DNA of 5,414 nucleotides from Gammaproteobacteria bacterium (GTDB taxonomy: Bacteria; Pseudomonadota; Gammaproteobacteria; Pseudomonadales; Azotimanducaceae): NCBI GenBank assembly GCA_018667205.1, contig JABIVN010000125.1:1-5414 (forward strand). Direction: 5' to 3'. Position numbers and translations under genes: made by a program. Below, in pieces: positions 1 to 3,779 of the stretch. How positions within the stretch are numbered: the first letter of the stretch is position 1; the number at the start of each line of letters is the position of its first letter. The notes under the pieces were generated by a model, which was given only the letters and a program-made list of their open reading frames with translations, had not been told where the DNA came from and made no database searches.

Positions 1-94
1 CCCGGCCAGTCCGGATTCTTGCAAACGCTGCATCAAGTGATAGGAGCGACTTGTCCATCCGCCCTTCAGCGTCTTGCTTAATATCCTCGATCAT
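1..94 (-). CDS. frr: Ribosome recycling factor, N-terminal fragment (cut by window edge)
   Basis: Only the first 31 codons lie in the window; the gene runs off the left edge in an open frame. The factor works with EF-G in the cytoplasm to split the post-termination ribosome from mRNA. The visible peptide begins MIEDIKQDAEGRMDKS and ends IRTGR. It matches the start of bacterial RRF, including the spacing from the conserved RMDK to the IRTGR motif of the first helix of the three-helix-bundle domain. The family is about 185 residues, so roughly 150 are missing. The ATG at 94 is preceded by AAGGA at a suitable distance, which supports the start. It is the last visible gene of the rpsB-tsf-pyrH-frr cluster, 47 nt after the pyrH stop, the usual gammaproteobacterial position. 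The fragment is short, but motif plus context make the call firm. Confidence 0.95.
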   Translation of the reverse strand, partial: MIEDIKQDAEGRMDKSLLSLDAAFARIRTGR

Positions 95-119
95 ATTTAT
101 TCCTTTTTTCTACGACACC

Positions 120-146
120 TTTAGCTAAGCGATCGCTTTAGCTAAA
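120..146 (-). repeat. Imperfect palindrome / stem-loop between pyrH and frr
   Basis: On the plus strand the arms TTTAGCTAA (120-128) and TTAGCTAAA (138-146) are exact reverse complements. They enclose the self-complementary octamer GCGATCGC (129-136) and one unpaired T at 137. The element overlaps the pyrH stop codon (142-144) and sits 25 nt upstream of the frr start. As RNA it could form a long helix broken only by the bulge and a tight apical loop. There is no T-tract after it on either strand, so it does not look like an intrinsic terminator. An mRNA processing or stability element, or a protein-binding palindrome, is more plausible; neither is shown by sequence alone. Confidence 0.6.
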
Positions 147-873
147 AGTTGTTAGCAATCAATGTCCCTTCGTCCTCACCGACAACAACATTTAAGAGCG
201 CGCCCTTCTGCTCCATGGCAAAGACCCGCAGTGGCATATCATGATCACGTGCCAAGCAAATAGCCGTAAGGTCCATTACTTGAAGTTGCTTTTCAAGCAC
301 TTCATCGTAACTTAAATGCTTGTATCGAGTTGCTGCCTTGTCGAGAACAGGGTCAGCAGAATAGACCCCGTCGACCTTGGTCGCTTTTAAAACAATGTCT
401 GCATTCACTTCGATGCCGCGCAGGCAAGCTGCAGAGTCAGTCGTGAAAAAGGGATTACCGGTACCCGCAGCGAAAATCACAACGTTGCTCTCCTCGAGGT
501 GACGAATCGCCAGACGCCGATCATAGTGTTCAACGACACCACTCATGGGAATGGAAGACATCACTACCGTGTGAATATTGGCACGTTCCAATGCATCGCG
601 CATTGCCAGCGCATTCATCACTGTCGCCAACATCCCCATATGATCGCCGGTGACTCGATCAAGGCCCGCCGCATGAAGCGCCGCACCACGAAACAAGTTA
701 CCACCGCCAATCACAAGGCCAACCTGAACGCCAATCCCAATCAACTGACCAATTTCAAGCGCGGTCCGGTCCAGTATTTTCGGGTCTATTCCAACACTAC
801 CATCCCCCAACGCTTCTCCGGATAGTTTGAGCAGTATCCGTTTGTACTTCGGCGTGGCTGTATTTTGTGGCAT
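142..873 (-). CDS. pyrH: UMP kinase (uridylate kinase)
   Basis: Phosphorylates UMP to UDP with ATP in the cytoplasm, the step feeding pyrimidine nucleotides into RNA and DNA synthesis. In bacteria this is a hexameric amino-acid-kinase-fold enzyme, unrelated to eukaryotic UMP/CMP kinase. The 243-residue product is close to the family's usual 235-245. Visible motifs in order: the phosphate-binding KLSGEAL (16-22), the glycine-rich GGGNLFRG (56-63), [12 protein letters not shown] (76-87), [13 protein letters not shown] (137-149) at the UMP site, and [13 protein letters not shown] (163-175) of the ATP-binding half. All key regions seem intact. The ATG at 873 is followed after a few residues by the conserved [13 protein letters not shown], so the start fits the family. 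It has an AGGA-type ribosome-binding site, with a second CAGGAAA a little further upstream. The gene starts 41 nt after tsf and ends in TAG. Family knowledge: the enzyme is commonly GTP-activated and UTP-inhibited. Confidence 0.98.
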   Translation of the reverse strand: MPQNTATPKYKRILLKLSGEALGDGSVGIDPKILDRTALEIGQLIGIGVQVGLVIGGGNLFRGAALHAAGLDRVTGDHMGMLATVMNALAMRDALERANIHTVVMSSIPMSGVVEHYDRRLAIRHLEESNVVIFAAGTGNPFFTTDSAACLRGIEVNADIVLKATKVDGVYSADPVLDKAATRYKHLSYDEVLEKQLQVMDLTAICLARDHDMPLRVFAMEQKGALLNVVVGEDEGTLIANNF

Positions 874-945
874 TGGCTTTCCTGAGTTTTCCTGGACTAG
901 ACGGCACTAGTTACCTAGTTACCTAGCTGCCTTTGTACTTCGGCG
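841..945. repeat. 14-bp direct repeat spanning the tsf-pyrH junction
   Basis: The 14-mer TTTGTACTTCGGCG occurs at 841-854 and again, exactly, at 932-945, on the same strand and 91 bp apart. The first copy lies in the start of pyrH (encoding part of TPKYKR on the minus strand), the second in the end of tsf (encoding part of AAEVQR in a different reading frame). The bases flanking both copies differ. Since both peptides are conserved family sequence, coincidence is the simplest explanation. The copies nevertheless bracket the whole tsf-pyrH spacer. Confidence 0.5.
907..926. repeat. 8-bp tandem repeat at the tsf stop codon
   Basis: The plus strand carries CTAGTTAC twice in tandem (907-914, 915-922), followed by CTAG (923-926): two and a half copies of an 8-bp unit. 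Read on the minus strand it encodes the last residues of EF-Ts (L-G-N), the TAG stop (915-917) and the first bases of the spacer. Because 8 is not a multiple of 3, gain or loss of a unit would shift the frame and alter the C-terminus of EF-Ts. Confidence 0.7.
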
Positions 946-1763
946 GCAAAGTCTTCTTCCTCTTTCTCGATGCCTTCGCCCACTTCATATCTTACAAAGC
1001 GATTCACGACAGCACCTTCCTTCTTAAGCAGGGCACCAATCTTGGTGTCGCTGTCCTTTACAAAGGCTTGTTCCATGAGGCTGATTTCTGCCAGATACTT
1101 CCTGATACGACCGTCGATCATTTTTTCAACAATTTCGGGTGGTTTTCCAGAGTCCTGAGCCTGAGCTGTGTAGATTTCCCGCTCTTTCGCCACAAGGTCT
1201 GCCGGCGCATCTTCCGAGCTTACAACCGTTGGGTTCATTGCCGCAATGTGCATCGCGACATCTTTTCCAAGGTCTTCACTACCGCCTTGCATAGAAAGCA
1301 TGACACCGATTCTGCCATTGGTGTGGAGGTATTCAACCACGGTACCTTCATCTTTGAATACCTGAGCGCGCCTGATGGAGATGTTCTCTCCAATTTTCTG
1401 TACGAGATTTTCCCGCTCGGTTTCAAGACCCAAAGCCTCGACATCGGTTTCCCCTAAATCAAAGACCTTGTCAGTCACAGTCTTTACAAAGGCGATGAAG
1501 TTTTCATCTCTTGCAGCAAAGTCTGTTTCACAATTGACCTCGACGATAACGCCGGTTGCACCATCGGCCTTTATACTGAGTAAACCGTCAGACGCAATTC
1601 GTCCCGCTTTTTTCGCGGCTTTCATGCCACTGGATTTGCGAAGGTTTTCAATCGCGGCTTCCATATCACCCTCTGAATCCACCAGGGCTTTCTTACAATC
1701 CATCATGCCCAGGCCCGTTCTTTCTCTGAGCTCTTTTACCATTGATGCTGAAACAGCAGTCAT
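915..1763 (-). CDS. tsf: Translation elongation factor Ts
   Basis: Guanine nucleotide exchange factor that regenerates EF-Tu-GTP from EF-Tu-GDP during translation elongation in the cytoplasm. The product is 282 residues from the ATG, against about 283 in E. coli. It shows the N-terminal UBA-like module with SMVKELRERTGLGMMDCKKAL (7-27), then NCETDF (77-82), whose D81 and F82 correspond to the aspartate-phenylalanine pair that invades EF-Tu near its Mg2+ site. Later come the core subdomains, including the AMHIAAMNP stretch, and the C-terminal VGEGIEKEEEDFAAEV motif. Start choice: an in-frame GTG lies directly before the ATG, but GAGGA at 1771-1775 is 7 nt from the ATG and only 4 nt from the GTG. 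The ATG also aligns exactly with the E. coli start. The gene lies 68 nt after rpsB, with a stem-loop in between, and ends in TAG inside an 8-bp tandem repeat. Confidence 0.98.
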   Translation of the reverse strand: MTAVSASMVKELRERTGLGMMDCKKALVDSEGDMEAAIENLRKSSGMKAAKKAGRIASDGLLSIKADGATGVIVEVNCETDFAARDENFIAFVKTVTDKVFDLGETDVEALGLETERENLVQKIGENISIRRAQVFKDEGTVVEYLHTNGRIGVMLSMQGGSEDLGKDVAMHIAAMNPTVVSSEDAPADLVAKEREIYTAQAQDSGKPPEIVEKMIDGRIRKYLAEISLMEQAFVKDSDTKIGALLKKEGAVVNRFVRYEVGEGIEKEEEDFAAEVQRQLGN

Positions 1764-1770
1764 CACTAGA

Positions 1771-1775
1771 TCCTC
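1771..1775 (-). promoter_or_regulatory. Ribosome binding site deciding the tsf start
   Basis: GAGGA on the minus strand, followed by a 7-nt spacer (TCTAGTG) and the ATG at 1763. The last three bases of the spacer are an in-frame GTG that would be a possible alternative start, but only 4 nt from the Shine-Dalgarno sequence. The spacing favours the ATG. Confidence 0.7.
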
Positions 1776-1794
1776 GATACGCTTAATTTTTATA

Positions 1795-1814
1795 TGGCCA
1801 ACGAAAGTTGGCCA
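1795..1814 (-). repeat. Perfect stem-loop between rpsB and tsf
   Basis: TGGCCAAC (1795-1802) and GTTGGCCA (1807-1814) are exact reverse complements separated by four bases, giving an 8-bp stem. The loop is UUUC in the operon mRNA. It begins 17 nt after the rpsB stop codon. In the operon direction the stem is followed by ATATAAAAATTAAG, A-rich rather than U-rich, so it lacks the tract of an intrinsic terminator. Likely roles are protecting the 3' end of rpsB mRNA after cleavage, an RNase processing site, or a partial transcription pause that lowers tsf relative to rpsB. These roles are inference. Confidence 0.8.
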
Positions 1815-1831
1815 CTGGTTTCCGAACTAGC

Positions 1832-2677
1832 CTACCCGGCTTTTTCAGGTTCGCTTGCGGCAGCTTCCACTGCGGCATCTTCCACTGCGGCAGCTTCCAC
1901 CGCGGCAGGCTCCACTGCGGCAGACTCCACTGCGGCAGGCTCCACTGCGGCAGCTTCCACCTCGACGAACTCGTCTTCCCTAACTTCTCCCTGGAATTCC
2001 GCCTTGCCAGCGAGAGCCGCATCAGCGATCGCCGCTACAAAGAGGCGAATTGATCGAATCGCATCGTCATTGCCTGGGATAACATAGTCAATACCATCTG
2101 GGTTACTGTTGCTGTCGACGATACCGATAATAGGAATACCCAATTTTCTGGCTTCCGTTACCGCGATACTCTCGTGATCGACATCAACGACGAATAGCAC
2201 GTCAGGCAGACCGCCCATTTCTTTTATACCACCAAGGCCTGACTCGAGCTTTTCCAGGTCACGCTGACGGGAAAGGGCTTCTTTCTTGGTCAGCTTTTCA
2301 AATGTGCCATTGGAAGCCTGGCTTTCAAGGTCTCTCAGACGACGGATGGATTGACGAATCGTCTTGTAGTTCGTCAACATGCCACCCAACCAACGCTTAT
2401 CAACGTAAGGCATCCCTGCTCGCTCGGCATTCTCCTTAATGACCTTACTGGCACTACGTTTTGTGCCAACGAACAGAACCTTGTTCTTTTTAGCCGCGGT
2501 GCTATGAACAAAGGCCAACGCCTCGTTCAGTGCTGGCACAGTTTTTTCAAGATTGATGATGTGGATATTGTTTCTGGCCCCAAAAATGAATTCATTCATC
2601 TTTGGATTCCAATATCTGGTCTGATGACCAAAGTGCGCGCCCGCCTCAAGCAGGTCTCGCATAGATACGCTAGACAT
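1832..2677 (-). CDS. rpsB: 30S ribosomal protein S2 with a repetitive C-terminal tail
   Basis: Structural protein of the small ribosomal subunit, bound between its head and body and needed for S1 attachment. The product is 281 residues, about 40 longer than the 241 of E. coli S2. Conserved blocks run from the start ([20 protein letters not shown], residues 5-24) through [51 protein letters not shown] and [12 protein letters not shown] (197-208). The extra length is a low-complexity acidic tail: residues 240-274 are seven consecutive five-residue units of the form V-E-x-A-A (x = A, P, S or D), followed by SEPEKAG. The tail lies beyond the conserved core, is probably disordered, and need not affect assembly. 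The ATG at 2677 has GGAG 5 nt upstream. First gene of the operon, transcribed from a promoter about 150 bp upstream; stop codon TAG. Autogenous control by S2 is known in gammaproteobacteria. Confidence 0.98.
   Translation of the reverse strand: MSSVSMRDLLEAGAHFGHQTRYWNPKMNEFIFGARNNIHIINLEKTVPALNEALAFVHSTAAKKNKVLFVGTKRSASKVIKENAERAGMPYVDKRWLGGMLTNYKTIRQSIRRLRDLESQASNGTFEKLTKKEALSRQRDLEKLESGLGGIKEMGGLPDVLFVVDVDHESIAVTEARKLGIPIIGIVDSNSNPDGIDYVIPGNDDAIRSIRLFVAAIADAALAGKAEFQGEVREDEFVEVEAAAVEPAAVESAAVEPAAVEAAAVEDAAVEAAASEPEKAG
1856..1960. repeat. Seven tandem 15-bp units within rpsB (minisatellite)
   Basis: Seven contiguous units of exactly 15 bp start at 1856, 1871, 1886, 1901, 1916, 1931 and 1946, with plus-strand consensus TGCGGCAGCTTCCAC. 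Units 1, 3 and 7 are identical to each other. Units 4-6 share CTCCAC in place of TTCCAC, and unit 4 starts with C. On the minus strand each encodes V-E-x-A-A. Because the unit is a multiple of three, copy-number change keeps the reading frame. The array contains no stop in several frames, which creates long spurious open frames on both strands. Confidence 0.97.
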
Positions 2678-2820
2678 AATTTCTCCGAATTGTATGGGTT
2701 ACGCCTCCACACTCCCCATAATTCAACCGTTTCAAGGCCTTGACCCTGTAGCAGCACCCGAATTACGTGTCGGTGTGTGTGAGTATTTTCAAGTTTACGC
2801 TCAAGGTTGCCCCCGTCGCG
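2678..2820 (-). promoter_or_regulatory. rpsB mRNA leader, candidate S2 autoregulatory operator
   Basis: About 143 nt between the predicted transcription start and the rpsB ATG. It holds several possible RNA pairings. One is a hairpin at 2755-2775 (CACCGA with TCGGGTG, one bulged G, 8-nt loop). Another is TATGGG/CCCATA (2715-2720 with 2693-2698), just upstream of the GGAG at 2683-2686. A third is a longer-range match of CACACACC (2772-2779) with GGAGTGTG (2708-2715), 7 of 8 pairs, which would exclude the other two. A perfect 12-bp palindrome lies at 2732-2743. Known biology: in gammaproteobacteria S2 represses its own operon through the rpsB 5' leader. That this leader does so is inferred from position and structure; I did not align it with the known operator. 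Confidence 0.5.
2732..2743. repeat. Perfect 12-bp palindrome in the rpsB leader
   Basis: TCAAGGCCTTGA is fully self-complementary. As RNA it could form only a short hairpin or pair between two transcripts. Its half-site CCTTGA also occurs on the minus strand at 2801-2806 near the leader's 5' end, allowing an alternative 6-bp pairing. Function unknown. Confidence 0.5.
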
Positions 2821-2826
2821 CGGCGC

Positions 2827-2835
2827 TTTATACCA
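2827..2835 (-). promoter_or_regulatory. Extended -10 promoter of the rpsB operon
   Basis: The minus strand reads TGGTATAAA, an extended -10 (TGn) followed by TATAAA (2832 down to 2827). The expected -35 position (2850-2855) reads TCCCAT, a poor match, as is usual for extended -10 promoters. The bases after the -10, GCGCCGCGCG, form a GC-rich discriminator typical of stringently controlled ribosomal promoters. Transcription should start near 2820. The E. coli rpsB promoter is, from memory, also of the extended -10 type with a similar GGTATAAA core. Confidence 0.75.
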
Positions 2836-2939
2836 TAATTTGAGACAAAATGGGAGTTTCTCCGCCGCTCTGGACGGCTATCAATTACTTTATTTGCCTC
2901 ACCCCAACGACCTGTTACGAGCATGAACTGATTGTAATC

Positions 2940-2948
2940 TGGTATAGT
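2940..2948 (+). promoter_or_regulatory. Extended -10 promoter of map
   Basis: TGGTATAGT contains an extended -10 TGn and the hexamer TATAGT, one mismatch from consensus. No good -35 is seen 16-18 bp upstream. A start near 2955 would give a leader of only about 23 nt. It shares the TGGTATA core with the divergent rpsB promoter, whose -10 lies about 110 bp away. The 7-bp inverted repeat ACGAGCA (2917-2923) / TGCTCGT (2953-2959) flanks it. Confidence 0.5.
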
Positions 2949-2977
2949 CCGCTGCTCGTTTTGAGTCACAAACATTC

Positions 2978-3760
2978 ATGACTATAGAAATTAAAGACAA
3001 TGAAGCCATCGAAAAGATGCGCATCGTGGGCGACCTAGCTGCTCGACAGCTAGAAATGATAGAAGAGCACATCAAGCCAGGTATCAGCACCGGCGAACTG
3101 GATCGTATTTGCCATGCCTATACGATCAACGAACAAGACGCGATACCTGCCCCATTGAACTACCGCGGCTTTCCAAAATCCATCTGTACATCGGTAAATC
3201 ACGTGGTATGCCACGGCATACCCAGCGATGACAAGGTGTTAAAAAGCGGTGACATCATCAATGTTGACGTTACCCTCATCAAGGATGGTTACCACGGCGA
3301 TACCAGCAAAACGTTTATCGTGGGAACGGGCGGCGTTCTTGCAGAGCGCCTAACAAAGGTCTGCCAGGAAAGTCTGTATTTGGGCATCAGGGCAGTAAAA
3401 CCAGGTGCGCACCTCGGGGATATCGGGGCCGCCATTCAGCCCTATGTAGAAAAGAACCGCTTTTCGATCGTGCGTGAATACTGTGGACATGGCATTGGCA
3501 CGGTCTTTCACGATGACCCGCAGGTATTACACTACGGCAAGAAAGGAACAGGCCCGATACTAAAACCTGGTATGACGTTTACGATAGAACCCATGATCAA
3601 CGCTGGCAAGGCTGCGGTAAAATTATTACCGGACCAATGGACGGTCGTCACTAAAGACCACAAGCTGACAGCCCAATGGGAACATACCATCGCCGTCACG
3701 GAAACAGGATACGAAATTCTGACCCTGCGTAATGACGACACAATCCCACGCTGCGCTTGA
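2978..3760 (+). CDS. map: Methionine aminopeptidase, type I
   Basis: Metalloprotease that removes the initiator methionine from nascent proteins after deformylation, when the second residue is small; it acts in the cytosol at the ribosome exit. The product is 260 residues, against 264 in E. coli, and from memory aligns to it without gaps until the last few residues. All metal ligands are present at the same numbers: D97 (NVDVT), D108 (HGDTSK), H171 (CGHGIG), E204 (TIEPM) and E235 (EHTI). The substrate-site histidines H79 (VVCHGIP) and H178 (VFHDDPQ) are also there. The C-terminal end differs from E. coli and is a little shorter. The ATG fits the family start (MTIEIKDNEAIEKM), yet no convincing Shine-Dalgarno sequence precedes it; GAG at 2963-2965 is about 12 nt away. 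It is the first gene of the plus-strand pair, 19 nt before glnD, and ends in TGA. Confidence 0.98.
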   Translation: MTIEIKDNEAIEKMRIVGDLAARQLEMIEEHIKPGISTGELDRICHAYTINEQDAIPAPLNYRGFPKSICTSVNHVVCHGIPSDDKVLKSGDIINVDVTLIKDGYHGDTSKTFIVGTGGVLAERLTKVCQESLYLGIRAVKPGAHLGDIGAAIQPYVEKNRFSIVREYCGHGIGTVFHDDPQVLHYGKKGTGPILKPGMTFTIEPMINAGKAAVKLLPDQWTVVTKDHKLTAQWEHTIAVTETGYEILTLRNDDTIPRCA

Positions 3761-3763
3761 CGA

Positions 3764-3768
3764 AAGGA
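3764..3768 (+). promoter_or_regulatory. Ribosome binding site of glnD
   Basis: AAGGA lies in the 19-nt gap between map and glnD, 11 nt before the ATG at 3780. The spacing is longer than optimal and suggests modest translation, as expected for a regulatory enzyme. The in-frame TGA at 3771-3773 excludes any start further upstream. Confidence 0.55.
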
Positions 3769-3779
3769 TCTGAGCCCTG

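Noticed and set aside
120..146. Intrinsic terminator between pyrH and frr
   Set aside because: No T-tract after the palindrome in either direction; the six T at 103-108 on the plus strand are A in the operon mRNA, and on the plus strand they lie before the palindrome.
499..1457. Plus-strand open frames opposite pyrH and tsf
   Set aside because: They lie antisense to strongly conserved genes, resemble no family I recognise, and have no promoter or ribosome binding site evidence.
1764..1766. GTG as the tsf start
   Set aside because: It is too close to the Shine-Dalgarno sequence, while the ATG directly after it has good spacing and aligns with E. coli EF-Ts.
1795..1814. Intrinsic terminator between rpsB and tsf
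   Set aside because: A perfect stem, but no T-tract follows in the operon direction, and the downstream genes form a well-known cotranscribed operon.
1856..1960. CRISPR-like or non-coding tandem array
   Set aside because: The units are contiguous without spacers, 15 bp long and in phase with the rpsB codons, so this is a coding repeat.
1783..2087. Long open frames in other frames and on the opposite strand, encoding repeats such as PQWKL, TAAGS or HCGRL
   Set aside because: They are by-products of the stop-free 15-bp array within rpsB. The S2 frame is continuous and conserved across the region.
2763..3090. Minus-strand open frames across the intergenic region and map start
   Set aside because: They overlap the rpsB promoter or map coding sequence, lack family resemblance, and the rpsB promoter and leader explain the region better.
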